64,000 nt of DNA, from contig OW203762.1 of NCBI GenBank assembly GCA_934045905.1, forward strand, positions 13,049,647-13,113,646, in the 5' to 3' direction. The translations under genes and the position numbers were made by a program. Positions 23,901 through 34,439 of the stretch are shown here, in pieces (the stretch's first letter is position 1; every line of letters begins with the position of its first letter). The stretch comes from Leuctra nigra (Eukaryota > Arthropoda > Insecta > Plecoptera > Leuctridae). Below the pieces are notes generated by a model that was given only the letters and a program-made list of their open reading frames with translations, searched no databases and was not told where the DNA came from.

Positions 23901-26900
23901 ACAGAGTTTTCACATTATTTTATTTAATAAAAGTTTATATGCATCTCTGCATCTCTGGGTCCTATTCCTGAAAAAAGTGAGAGTGAGTATGAGAAAAAAC
24001 AGTGAGAAAATTGTTATCAACCAATAGGAATTCAGCACGCTTAGATTCTATTGGCTGATACCGATTTTGACACTATATTTTTCTCATACTCACACTCCCT
24101 TTTTCAGGAATAGGGGCCCTGTTATCTTTTGTGACTTTATATTATTTTTGATTTTTACATCCTTGATTTTTTGTTTCCTGTCCAGCTCGTGGATCACATG
24201 TCCAACGTCGCGCGCGCCACTCAGCTACGAGAGTTGACTCTCGACGGCAACCCCGTGGCGCTGGGCGGCGACTACGTGACCTTCCTCGTCGGCAACCTGC
24301 CTCATCTGAAGCTGCTCAGCCACATGGAGGTGACGGACGCCGTTAGGAGGTCGGCGATGATGGCGCTGGGAGGCGCTCAGACTCTGCCCATCAGGAGCGG
24401 GGAGCTGCATCTCGGAGATCGCAGGGAGGAGGTCATCTCTAACGCCAGGACCAACTGGGAGCTGCTCAGAGCGCAGACGAGGTCGTTCAAGTAGGTTAAC
24501 ACGTAGTCCTGAGGGACCGCTGTAGAAACTGACGGCTGCGTCAAATTTTCCCAAATTGCGGACATCTCCTATGCTCATTATTTATTACACTGTTATGCAA
24601 CTTTGGGAGGTAGTTTTGATACACATTTTCTGGGAATACTATTGAGAAAATATAATGGAAATTTTAATGGATAAAGAAGATTTATTTTTCATATATTTTA
24701 TGAAAAATTAAAAACTAAACTTTTTTTATTTCAAGTATATCTTAAATTATTCCAATGGTATTCCTAGAAAATTTTATCAAAACAACCTACTAAAGTTGCA
24801 TAACAGAGTGGAGTGAGAAGAAGTCGAGATTGAGAAGTGGTGAGTAGATGGAGAGAAGTGGATATGCTGGAGAGGAAGGAGAAGCTTGAAGAAAAATGAT
24901 GCGTCGAGTCTGCAAACAGACGGGCGCTTATTCTTAATTTTCTAAATAGTTAATTTGTAATATCATATGTAAACCCCTTATCCGACATTGTTGGAAAGGA
25001 TTGAATAAATTGAAAATAGAAATAATACGATTTCTGCAAGTCTTTATTATGCACTAAATATTTTAGTTTTCTAATTGAATTATTTACCGTGTTGTGACTT
25101 CGAGCGTGTTCTGCCATCTAGATCACGTCACTCGCTGAGCAGCTCCCTGCGCGACCTGCGCGGCGAGCACGACGAGCCCAGCGAGCGCCACGTGCAGAGC
25201 GACTCCGGCATCAGCATCGCCTCCAGCGTGTCCACCAACCCTGCCGGCGCGGAGGTGCGACCTGCACTCACTGCGCAGAAGAAGAGACTCAACTTCGCGC
25301 GCAGGACAGTCTCGCAGGACTCCAGGAGCGAGTTCTTCAGGCTGCCGCCGATACTAGCGCCGCTGCTCAGCAAGTCCGACGAGAAGTCCAACTCAGAAGG
25401 TGAATGTTCTGAGTAAATGTTTTGGTGAATGTAAAAGGGAATTGTAGACAGATGATGACTTTGCCACAAAGATAGAAACTCAGCAAACGCGGTTTTGTTC
25501 AATATTTATTCGATTTAATTCTTACTTATTTTCATTAAAAAAATCTCTAGGAGGTTTGGTATGAAGAAGCGATTTAGAGACGACCTTACTCACTGAATTT
25601 ACTCTTGGCTAGAAAACCGACTCCCTTCCCAATATACATACAAATTTAATTTTCATACAGTCTCAAAGTCATTATCAAATAACAAATAATTCACTATCAT
25701 AACTGTAACTTGAGTGAGTGTTTACTATTGTATTCATACTTTCATAGTTTCTTAGGTGCGGGAATTCATTGCAATCGAAATTATAGTTTATTTTCTTTTC
25801 ATTTTACATCAAAACATTCTATATCACATGGAAATATAAAAATAGTTGAGGGGCCAGCGACATGAAGTGTCCAATCACCAGAAACTGGTTCTGAGATATG
25901 CAGGTATAAAGTCATTTAAATGCATTTCTATATCGTACGCGATGAACGTATGTTGCAGGGTCTCTGACGAACCTCTTTGACGGCGACATGAAGCGCTGGG
26001 ACAGTCTGTCTAGCGTGGAGCCGAACGTCGACAGCTCCCTCAGCTCCCTGCCCAGCGACACGAGCTCGGGGGTGGAGAGCGAGGACGACACCAGCGAGGA
26101 CGTCGCGGCGCCCGTCGTGGAGGCGTCGCGCAGCGTGCACAGCGCGACGCCGGCACGACGCCCTCCCAGGCGGCTGCATGCGCGCGCAGCCACGTGCAGG
26201 CCCAAGCAGCAGGCGCCGGGCAAGGTCAGGGAGCAGGGCGGCGACTTCCTCGTGGAGATCGCAGGTACAGGAGGTCGTGCAGGCCACGAGACATATAGGA
26301 GAAGCTACATATTATCTTGCGGTTAATATCGAAGTAAATGGCGAATAATCGCATATTTAACCCTGAGGGTTTATTATCACAGGCTTTTAAAGGGCCTACC
26401 TATACTTTGATATTCTGTTAACCTGAGTGATTTAGCTCTATTGCTTCTTTGTGCTTTTCACAACATAAAACTAATTAATTGCATTTATACTCCTTGAAAT
26501 TGATTATATTAGGAAGATTATATAGGTACATTTCTCACGTAGTAAACATGCTAATTATTTTTAAAAACATCTACTTTATGTTTATAACACAAAGTTAAAG
26601 TAAAACTTGGCTGCTTTGGAATAATGTAAAGAACTAAATCGTAACATACAAATGTTTCAAATATCTTCATTTCAAATCTAGTGGAGCGGTCGCTCCACGC
26701 CAGCCAAGTCGTACGGCGCGCGCACACTCTCATATAAAGGCTGGAGCAAACCCACTTTTACTGTAAGCATCAAAGTGGCATTTTCGGCCTACTGGATCTT
26801 AAAATTGGGGAATCTCACATTGTTGGAAAATATCTCAATTTCGAGCTATGGCCCACCCTACAACATATACCAAATTAGGGAACAATAGGTTACACCCTTT

Positions 26901-29900
26901 GCGAGCTAGAGGGCCGTGAAAACCGTGTTTTAGGGCGGTTTTCATAATAATAATAATAATAATCTCAGTAGTAGTCTCCTGGAATTCAAATCCGGTAACA
27001 AGGCCACAGCCTAAACGGCTGAACCGATTGATCTCACATTTTTACCACGTGTGCACTTTTGGCGTCTGATTTAACCTTCACCCCATGAATTTTTTGTGCC
27101 GCCATTTTGAAACCGGAAGTGACGTCATATCTCGTAAACAGCTAGACCGATCGGAACGAAATTTGCGCCAAACAATTCAGACGGTCAACTATATGGATTA
27201 TCAGTAGCAAAAAATAAACATTATGTTAATGAAACCGGAAATGACGTCATAAAATTTGAAATACATCGATTGGCATTTCGGCAACAAAGATTGATCCGAT
27301 TATTTTGATATTTTTAAAACGTATGTACTTTTGATATCTCATTTGACTTATTATGAAACCAACCGGAAGCCGCCATTTTGAAACCGGAAGTGACATCATA
27401 TCTCAATAACGGCTAAATAGATTTGAACGAAAACAGCGCTAAACAATTTAGACGGTCAACTTTATGTATTATCATTAATAATATTTGCAGTTTTCCATAC
27501 CGAAACCGGAAATGACGTCACACATTTTAAAAATCTCACAAATTTACATTTTGATACAATAAATATACTATTTGAGACAGCTTATAATAAAATTTTATCA
27601 TGTTTAAATTATAATTCAAGGGGTCAGTGATTTCAGCAGCCATTTTGAAACCGGAAGTAACGTCATATCTTGAAAATTGGTTGACTGATCGGTATGAAAC
27701 TACCGCCAAACGATTCGGAAGGTCATCTCTATGGAATAGGAAGAGTCAAACTAGAATTTTCCTATTTATGATACCGGAAATGACGTCATTCAAATTTATA
27801 AATTATTAAAATCCCCTCCTTTATAATAAATACATATTCAGAAAGCTTAAAATGATACACATCATTTATAGATATACATTCTTTGTGGCAGTGCAGTAAG
27901 TTCAGCAGCCATTTTGAAAACCGAAGTGTTGCCATATCTCGGAACTCGGTTGACTGATAGGAATGAAACCTTTGCTATTCTTCATGTAAGATCATTTAAA
28001 GCAAATATATAGTACCATACGCAGATTTTCATTAGTTAACCAAATTGTCAATGGCGACTTTTTTTAAAGGATTTAGTAATTGTTCAATCGATATGACGTC
28101 AAAAGTTAACTAAAAAAAGGAGTGAGATCCCCATAAAAAACACTTCGTGTAAAAAAACAGCCAAGTCTCTTCAACTAAAAAAAAATTTTGAAATCTCAAA
28201 AATTCTGCACTGAAAAGTAGTGATATCAAAAAATGGGCCAAGTCAAAACTTTATTTGAAAATCAAAAAATACTTGGCGCATCGTTTTTTTAGGGCTTTAT
28301 ATGTATACTATATGTATTATGTATATTTGATGTATATTTTCTATCTGGTCTATACTTCTAAACTATTTATATAGTATACGATGCGCCAAGTATTTTTTGA
28401 TTTTCAAATAAAGTTTTGACTTGACCCATTTTTTGATATCACTACTTTTCAGTGCAGAATTTTTTAGATTTCATAATTTTTTTTTAGTTGAAGAGACTTG
28501 GCTGTTTTTTTACACGAAGTGTTTTTTATGGGGATAAGTATTCCATTAACAAATCAGTCCAAAACAATCCAACCCGTCCAAAGTGAGTCAAAATTGAAAT
28601 CGAACCTTGTACTATACGAGATATCCTTGTGGCTGTTCGACTCTGGTAGGGAATTTTGTAGGAGTATTATGTACATGTAAATGTGTTGATATGTCATTAT
28701 TTTGCAGGAGTGTTCTGCACATGTGAATTGTTACTATTTGTTGACATGTTATTATTTGCAGGAGTGTTCTGCACATGTGTATTGCCATTATTTGTTGACA
28801 TGTTATTATTTGCAGGAGTGTTCTGCACATGTGAATTGTTACTATTTGTTGACATGTTATTATTTGCAGGAGTGTTCTGCACATGTGAATTGCCATTATT
28901 TTTAGTTGGGTGTATTATAATTGTTGTATTTTTCTGTTTCTCACAATCTGTTTTTCCTTAGTTGTCAACTGAATTATGTTTAAAAAAGTTTACTTCACCT
29001 TTCTATGCTCTCACACAGGGTCTCTTTGACCCCATCAGGGCTGTTCTTCTTTTTTTATATCATTTAAACATTTTTTTGTATTGTACTCTGTATAAGGATT
29101 GAAGAATAAAATGCTTATAAATTCAATTAAATTAATAATTTTTTAATGTGGGTTCTTTTCAATTCATCCAATGTGTCACATGGCGCGCAGGTCGAGTGCT
29201 GAACATCTACGGCCAAGGCGCTCTGCGCTTCATCGACCGACCTTGGAACTCGAGCAAGGCTGTCGACGTGACGACCGTGAAGTTCAACTACATCAACTAC
29301 AACAGCATCGTGCCCGTCTTCCCGCGCCTCAAGCAGCGCTTCCCCAACGTGGAGCACTTCGTCTTCCGCGAGACGAGCATCGGCTGTCTGGGGCAGCTCA
29401 ACGCCCTCGCCGACGTGCAGGGGCTCACGTCGCTGACGGTCGAGGACGACGGCAATCCCATCGCAGGCAAGAGCTGGAGGTCGTACGCAGTCTTCAGGCT
29501 GGCGCACTGGGGGCTCAAGACAATCAACCAACAGGAGGTAGGATCTTACCAACTTTCAAGTCTGTTTTGAGTGGTATTTGGCATCCCACTGTTCTTTAAC
29601 TACTCTAGACGTTTGAAGTTACCTATACGTTTTTCCATGATTTCACAGTAGTACCATTATGTTCAAAAACATGCTTTTTAGTCATTATAATAGGTAGGTA
29701 AGTAGTATTTCACTTCGTACTTGATGTAAACCATACGATAATATAATATTAAGAAGATGATTGGGGGAATTTGATGAAAAATATGTACACTCAACAAAGA
29801 AAGAGTGGTATTGGAAAGGAACGGATCGTGTGAAAAAGATTTGATGGATCATCCAATAAAGTATATTTTAACTCCTCGACTTTACTAGGTGAGCTCTGAT

Positions 29901-32420
29901 ATCTTTGATAATAACAAGATTGATTATCAAGGAACCTGACAAGCAGTAAATCAGTTTCGTTCAAATACCGTATCATGTTTTGTTGAGTGTACAAGCATGG
30001 AAGGAGGCGGTCGTGACCTAGAAGTAGAGCATTATCTCTTGCTTCGCGACTGAGAGAAGCCACAACAACCTCGTCAGGTTTATCAGTCGCGGGAATTGAA
30101 CCCGGGATCTCCGGATTCCAAGTCTAAAGTAGCCTAAAGTGCTATATATTTATAAATAGTGTTTTATCCCTCAAATGAGACCGTTGGTCTTCGTGTAAAA
30201 CTTAGAATCTTGACTGTCCAATACATTTTCCCTCACTCTCAGGTGACTGAGCAAGAGATCGCCTCCGCCAGCGAGGAGTTCTCAGGGCTGAGCGACGTGG
30301 TGCTGTGGTCGCTGCCTGAGTGCCTGCTCCAGCCGCTGCTCCAACGCCTCCGTCTCGACGCCTCGCGCGGCGCCACGACGCTGACGGCCAAGCAGTGGCT
30401 GATGGCGGGCGACCCGGCGCTGCGTGCGGTCGTCGCCAAGGAGGCGCTCACATGGAGGCGATCAGCGCTGCAACAGGTTGGTGATATTATAGGGGCCAAA
30501 CTAAGGGGCGGGAGAGCACTGTTCTTACTCAATAAGTGATTGAGAATAGTTGGATAGTTTATTGTTAGAGTTTGTTTTTAGTGGATAAATGACTTAGGGT
30601 AGTACCTTTATTATACATATACAAAAAAAATCTTAAAATTACAAGTTTCAGAAAATGTTTTTCTACATTTCAACTATATTTAAGTATAAATAAATCATAA
30701 AATGTCATTTAACTTGCAACCCCTGTCGTATAGCGAGGTTTCAATTTATTGCCTTCCGGGAATGAACAAAACTGTAACACAGGAGGTATAGGGAAATCAT
30801 TTAGTTTTTGGTTGATAACTTTTAAAATAGCATACGTTGGTATTGTTTCCATTTTTTTCCTAATAGAATGTCCAACTATCTTTCTAGAAATCAGTTTTTT
30901 GAAAAAACGTTGAACCTCAGTAAAATTCAAAACTCAAAAATAGCATGGAAATCGTCATGATTTTAATGGCCCCCATAAGACTACATGTTAAAAATAGGAA
31001 TTTATAACTACAATATCTCAAATTCTAGACACGCGAAGTTGTTCATATTTCACAGTAAATACTAAATAGTGATTATTGATACCTCTGCCAAAAATAGGCT
31101 TATTAGGAAGATATGAGATATCAGTTGTGCTACCTTAAGGCCAGTCTTTCTTTGCTCTGCTAAATGTTAAACAGTATATTGCCATGATAATAACAAATTA
31201 TATTCATGGAGTGACCGTTTAAACTTAGCTAATCGTCTTACCAAAGCATTGAAAATATTAAGTGTTTCAATACTCTGCGAAAACCAGTACCTAGTTCAGT
31301 TTAAATGATTATTGGGTATTGCCATGGCAGTATAGTTCTAATCAACTATTTAAAATCCAGCAGAGTATTAAAAACCTGATCCTTAGTTCGTAACATTATT
31401 TGTAGGCTACAAAGGATAATTTAGAATCGGTTTAGTTATCTGGTCAAAAGAATGTGTTGATTGGATATGAAGTTTTAACTTCAATTAAGTAGAATGTGAG
31501 TGACTCTGGAACAAATTCAGTATAATGTGAGTGACTGTGGAACAAATTCAGTATAATGTGAGCGACTCTGCCACAAATTCAGTAGAATGTAAGTGACTCT
31601 GCCACAAATTCAGTAGAATGTGAGTGACTCTGCCACGAATTCAGTAGAATGTGAGTGACTCTGGGAAAAATTCAGTAGAATGTGAGTGACTCTGCCACAA
31701 ATTCAGTAGAATGTGAGTGCCTCTGCCACAAATTCAGTAGAATGTGAGGGACTGTGAAACAAATTCAGTAGAATGTGAGTGACTCTGGCACAAATTCAGT
31801 TGAGTGACTCGGCCACAAATTCAGTAGAATGTGAGTGCCTCTGCCACAAATTCAGTAGAATGTGAATGCCTCTGCCAAAAATTCAGTAGAATGTGAGTGA
31901 CTCTGGCACAAATTTAGTTGAGTGACTCTGCCACAAATTCAGTAGAATGTGAGTGCCTCTGCCACAAATTCAGTAGAATGTGAGTGACTCTGGCACGAAT
32001 TCAGTAGAATGTGAGTGACTCTGTCACAAATTCAGTAGAATGTGTGTACTCTGGATCAAATTCAGTAGAATGTGAGTACCTCTGCCACAAATTCAGTAGA
32101 ATGTGAGTGACTCTGGCACAAATTCAGTTGAGTGACTCTGCCACAAATTCAGTAGAATGTGATGTACTGTGGGGGCTGTGTATAATTCAACTAACTGACA
32201 GTGCATGCATGTGTCTGTGCAGGAGGAGCTGGCTTGGCGACACAAGGGCCGCGCTCACTTGAGCCACATCCTGGAGACCGCGGTGGCGGCGGTGGAGAAG
32301 CTGCGCATGCTCGACACGGAGTGGCCCGCCATCTTGAGAGAGATCGTCCAGGACACGCTGGTTGACTACAGCAACATGGACGCCTACATGAAGAAGTGCT
32401 TGCAAGAGCTGCGCTTGTGA
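20847..32420 (+). CDS. LRRC49: LRRC49-like leucine-rich-repeat protein (tubulin polyglutamylase complex subunit), 9 exons
   Basis: Nine exons join in phase: 20847-20964, 22440-22716, 23232-23508, 24186-24490, 25122-25399, 25959-26264, 29191-29537, 30243-30476, 32223-32420 (2340 nt, 779 residues; vertebrate LRRC49 is ~690). The N-terminal half has the family signature CPDRISLDRRGL and then about six leucine-rich repeats (LRLLSLQHNLITRL, LRVLLLGKN, LEVLDLHGNQI, LKVLNLAGNQI, LQELNLRRNRI, LQKLFLSNNEL, residues ~58-225). A Ser-rich charged linker follows (~330-515). The C-terminal block LNIYGQGALRFIDRPW, VPVFPRLKQRFPNVEHF and WRSYAVFRLAHWGLKTIN matches the conserved LRRC49 C-terminus. LRRC49 is a scaffold of the TTLL1 polyglutamylase complex that glutamylates microtubules in cilia and neurons. 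Exons 2 and 3 have tandem exon-edge duplications. Confidence 0.9.
20965..21955. other. LRRC49-like intron 1
   Basis: Mostly unremarkable AT-rich intron. A perfect hairpin TTGCCTATTGTATACAATAGGCAA lies near 21494; its TGCCTATTG arm also appears beside the mobile element end at 36443. Confidence 0.5.
21956..22532 (+). repeat. Five-copy in-frame tandem array of LRRC49 exon 2 start (117 bp unit)
   Basis: Acceptors TTCCAG precede exon starts at 21978, 22095, 22206, 22323 and 22440 (spacing 117, 111, 117, 117). Each unit is ~24 bp of intron end plus ~93 bp of exon. The second copy lacks 6 bp. No stop occurs, so the array is one open frame encoding up to five ~39-residue repeats with core CPDRISLDRRGLTKLPV. 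The last unit continues into unique exon sequence. Confidence 0.9.
22440..22716 (+). CDS. LRRC49: LRRC49-like exon 2 (using the last array acceptor)
   Basis: From acceptor TTCCAG at 22439 it reads GKIQASRSRQEKEKCPDRI, SLDRRGLTKLPVVLGEPRL and LSLQHNLITRLDGF to LLLGKN, ending before GTGATT. Four further copies of its first ~93 nt with the same acceptor lie upstream; because all offsets are multiples of three, the exon could also start at 21978, 22095, 22206 or 22323. Confidence 0.8.
23232..23508 (+). CDS. LRRC49: LRRC49-like exon 3 (LRR core)
   Basis: It encodes four successive LRR strands (LDLHGNQIYQVGNMSALSEL, LNLAGNQIRVIGATDLQGL, LNLRRNRIKRLLGF, LFLSNNELQ). 277 nt, phase 2 to 0; acceptor CTCAG, donor GTGTGT at 23509. 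Confidence 0.93.
23566..23700 (+). repeat. Duplicated 3' edge of LRRC49 exon 3 with destroyed donor
   Basis: About 120 bp repeats the last ~75 nt of exon 3 plus flanking intron, 143 bp downstream. The donor GT of the real exon (CTGCAG/GTGTGTAG) is AT in the copy (TTGCAG/ATGTGTAG), so the copy cannot be spliced at that point. Confidence 0.85.
23949..24118. mobile_element. Fold-back MITE (TATTCCTGAAAAAA ends), copy 1
   Basis: Inverted arms starting CCTATTCCTGAAAAAAGTGA and ending TTTTTCAGGAATAGG enclose ~100 bp. A second member is at 44496-44658 with the same arms and core (TCTATTGGCTGATAC). Confidence 0.8.
24186..24490 (+). CDS. LRRC49: LRRC49-like exon 4 (LRR cap)
   Basis: It encodes LVDHMSNVARATQLRELTLD and GNPVALGGDYVTFLVGNLPH, the capping repeat seen in LRRC49 (LTLDGNP). 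Phase 0 to 2; acceptor TCCAG, donor GTAGGT. Confidence 0.92.
24590..24808. mobile_element. Fold-back MITE in LRRC49-like intron 4
   Basis: Ends CTGTTATGCAACTTT / AAAGTTGCATAACAG are inverted, with arms extending ~50 bp imperfectly around an AT-rich core. Confidence 0.7.
25122..25399 (+). CDS. LRRC49: LRRC49-like exon 5 (charged linker)
   Basis: It encodes SRHSLSSSLRDLRGEHDEPS, a SDSGISIASSVST stretch and RLNFARRTVSQDSRSEFFRL. Ser/Arg-rich and low complexity, likely disordered; 278 nt, phase 2 to 1. GC-rich against AT-rich introns. Confidence 0.82.
25400..25958. other. LRRC49-like intron 5, nothing recognised
   Basis: AT-rich intron without a visible repeat or frame. Confidence 0.6.
25959..26264 (+). 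CDS. LRRC49: LRRC49-like exon 6 (Ser/acidic linker)
   Basis: It encodes SLTNLFDGDMKRWDSLSSVE, SSLSSLPSDTSSGVESEDDT and a basic Arg/Pro stretch, ending GGDFLVEIA, which matches the YLVEVDGD entry to the conserved LRRC49 C-terminal domain. Phase 1 to 1. Confidence 0.85.
27090..28100. repeat. Degenerate ~267 bp tandem repeat with TGACGTCA motifs
   Basis: The phrase GCCATTTTGAAACCGGAAGT recurs near 27107, 27371, 27636 and (altered) 27909, alternating with GAAACCGGAAATGACGTCA near 27232, 27503 and 27773. Each half-unit carries a TGACGTCA octamer or a one-base variant. Confidence 0.75.
28129..28533. mobile_element. Long fold-back MITE (~155 bp arms)
   Basis: Left arm starts CCCCATAAAAAACACTTCGT; the right arm ends ACGAAGTGTTTTTTATGGGG. 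Arms are ~95% matched for ~155 bp around a ~90 bp AT-rich loop. A decayed half-copy lies at about 53535-53662. Confidence 0.85.
28690..28900. repeat. 59 bp minisatellite, about 3.5-4 copies
   Basis: Unit contains GCAGGAGTGTTCTGCACATG followed by TGTTGACATGTTATTATTT. Frames through it on both strands are by-products. Confidence 0.8.
29191..29537 (+). CDS. LRRC49: LRRC49-like exon 7 (conserved C-terminal domain)
   Basis: It encodes RVLNIYGQGALRFIDRPWNS, FNYINYNSIVPVFPRLKQRF, FRETSIGCLGQLNALADV and YAVFRLAHWGLKTINQQE, diagnostic of LRRC49. 347 nt, phase 1 to 0; acceptor CGCGCAG, donor GTAGGA. Confidence 0.94.
29785..29992. mobile_element. GTACACTCAACA-ended MITE, copy 3
   Basis: Perfect 12 bp inverted ends GTACACTCAACA / TGTTGAGTGTAC. 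208 bp, related to the copies at 5817 and 7604. Confidence 0.75.
29993..30150 (-). repeat. Probable tRNA-derived SINE (minus strand)
   Basis: On the minus strand GGTTCAATTCC at about 30098-30108 matches the pol III B box, inside a CCCGGGTTCAATTCCCG arm, preceded by GGAATCCGGAG and a weak A-box-like TAGCACTTTAGG. The cloverleaf is incomplete, so it is not a functional tRNA gene. Confidence 0.45.
30243..30476 (+). CDS. LRRC49: LRRC49-like exon 8
   Basis: It encodes VTEQEIASASEEFSGLSDVV and CLLQPLLQRLRLD, helical sequence following the domain of exon 7, ending RRSALQQ. 78 codons, phase 0 to 0; acceptor TCTCAG, donor GTTGGT. Confidence 0.88.
30594..31134. mobile_element. TTAA-type MITE, inverted relative of 14685-15216
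   Basis: Its interior is the reverse complement of much of 14840-15170 (e.g. the ACACAGGAGGTATAGG region). Ends GGTAGTAC / GTGCTACC with TTAG/TTAA flanks fit the same family. Confidence 0.65.
31135..31385. mobile_element. CAGTCTTTC...-ended MITE
   Basis: Ends GGCCAGTCTTTC and CAGAGTATTAAAAACCTGATCC resemble the cleaner pair at 43621-43770. Confidence 0.55.
31490..32165. repeat. ~31 bp minisatellite, about 21 copies
   Basis: Unit is approximately TTCAGTAGAATGTGAGTGAC plus TCTGCCACAAA. It ends ~58 bp before the exon 9 acceptor of the LRRC49-like gene. Some units are shortened (TTCAGTTGAGTGACTC). Confidence 0.9.
32223..32420 (+). CDS. LRRC49: LRRC49-like exon 9 (last coding exon)
   Basis: It encodes EELAWRHKGRAHLSHILETA through REIVQDTLVDYSNMDAYMKK and CLQELRL, ending TGA at 32418-32420. 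This matches the LRRC49 C-terminus (family: VRDAVIEI...YMKLCLQ). Confidence 0.93.
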   Translation, partial: EELAWRHKGRAHLSHILETAVAAVEKLRMLDTEWPAILREIVQDTLVDYSNMDAYMKKCLQELRL

Positions 32421-32849
32421 AGTCTGGGGATCGTCGTCTAAAGCAGACCTCGGGCCCTAGTCTAGAACTTTTGAATTTCCAATTCTGATGGCGATTTCCA
32501 TTTCTTGCAATGCTAATCATTGTATCCGTGACCGGATTCCATCAGAATGGAATTGGGAAAAGTTCTAGAATAGGCCTCCTGGGCAAACTTTTTGGCTGAA
32601 CATCCACAATGAGAACTTTAATATGAAAGTGGGCAACAAAAAAATACGAATTTCCGGATGCAATATTGGAGGAAACGTGGGTAAACGTAACAATCAACGT
32701 CCAGGGCGTATTTAGGGGGGGGGGGGGAGGGGGAGACACAGAAGACGCGGGGCTGGGACATAGCCCAGGAAAATCTTGATATTTCTTGATTGAATTTGGT
32801 GCACTTGTACTCGTTTTTGCAATTTTATTTATCTTACTTTTGAATTCTA

Positions 32850-32855
32850 AATAAA
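32850..32855 (+). terminator. Poly(A) signal of the LRRC49-like gene
   Basis: AATAAA 430 bp after the stop codon, the first consensus signal seen downstream. Confidence 0.55.
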
Positions 32856-33584
32856 ATTTGTGATGAGACTAACGTAGCAAGGACACAATAATAAATACTA
32901 TCCACCGCTCCCATATCTCAGAGTCAGCGGATGGTCAGTGTTACGTACTTTATGGTGTTACTGTCGAAGTACGTTTAAATGATCAGATATATCAGTGTTA
33001 AGTTTAACAGTTGATTAGGGCTATATTGCCATGGCAACAACCAATGATATACGTACCAAAGTTATACATACATTTAATAAATTCTATATTAAGCATGGAT
33101 TGTAATGGATGTAGAATGCTTTTTTATTATCAGGTTCATATTACACAATATACAAACGTTTCAAATCCACGCTATAGGTATAGATTATTTACAACAATAA
33201 GCCCAAAACAGCCCGTCACACTCACATTTAGCCTCCTCCTCCTCATTCTTGTAATAAATAATTTTATCTCGTGTGGCCGGGGGTTTGCTCCTAATGATAA
33301 TAAACATGTAATACATTATGTAGAAGACCAATGTTGAAGTAAATGATGCATTTTCAGTGTACAATTATGTAATGTGTGGACCAAATAACAATGTAACATC
33401 AAATAAAATCAATGTAATTTATTCATAATTTAACACATGTTTGAATTCATATAGCAATTGACTTTATTTTAATGATGTTTCCCATGTAAAATACACAACC
33501 ATTAAATGTAACGATCTAAATCATTAAATAAAATCTCATTTTTAATGGCCTCTGAGAGAAACTTGAAACGTTCCTGTACTGCGA

Positions 33585-33727
33585 TCGTATAACTTTGCCC
33601 GACAAACGATCGACAACTCTTATGAGAGATTATCATTGTGTCGACTTTGTAATCGATCGACTATGACGTGTCAATGTTATTCTCCCATAAGAGATGTCGA
33701 TCGACTGTTGGAAAAAGTTAGACGATC
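33585..33727. mobile_element. Small fold-back MITE
   Basis: CGATCGTATAACTTTGCCCG... at the left returns as ...GGAAAAAGTTAGACGATCC at the right; inner arms CGATCGACA / TGTCGATCG are also inverted. Confidence 0.6.
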
Positions 33728-34439
33728 CCCGTGCTGTCCTTGGAAATAAGGTCTTTAAGGGGGTTCCAGGGTTAAGTCACAGGAATGAAAATGTGTTGTA
33801 ATTCACACCAAAGATTAATGAAACCATATTACATACAACTAGCAAAAAATATTTGCCCCTTACGGTATGATATAATTAGATATTCTTGATTGAAGATCAT
33901 CTTTTCCCCCATAAGATAACACAGGGAGACATGAAATCGTCCCGGAAAATTGGCCTTAAATTGCTCCTAAAACCGCAAGAGGAATGACAAATTATCGAAA
34001 ATAGTCTCAAATTAAAGATAATAATTTTTAGAATAAGACTGCCGTTTGAAAATATGGGGTCACGGGGCAAATAAGAAAGAAAATGTGTACAATGTGTGAA
34101 ATTTACTAGAAATCTGGCAACAATGTACTACAAACATGAATTATTTTGGGATAGTTTAATTGGAACTTCAATTAAAAACATATAATTGGAGCATACGGTA
34201 AGATATAATTGCTTTATGCTGTTGTTTGAGTTATTATTTCATCAGAAATTTGTATGAATTACTGCAAATTCTAAGCACCATGGCTGGAGCAGTGGCGTAA
34301 ATCGTAAGTGTTACTGCTATCTCGACACCTATCATAAGTCCAATATTCAACTACTTTTTCTATCTCTGCGTCTCGGCGCAAACAACATCATTACTGATTT
34401 TCATCGCAACTTTCCATCAACATAAATAGACCATAAATA

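Larger units (their letters stand above)
26265..29190. other. LRRC49-like intron 6, repeat-filled
   Basis: It holds, in order: a repeat end at 26677-26761 shared with the right edge of the window (63914-64000), an (AAT)n tract near 26947, a degenerate ~267 bp satellite, a 405 bp fold-back MITE (28129-28533) and a 59 bp minisatellite (28690-28900). Confidence 0.7.

Noticed and set aside
28612..28961. 92-94-codon Cys-rich frames on both strands
   Set aside because: Products of the 59 bp minisatellite in an LRRC49 intron.
30060..30130. Functional tRNA gene
   Set aside because: The B box is good but acceptor and D arms do not pair; better explained as a tRNA-derived SINE.
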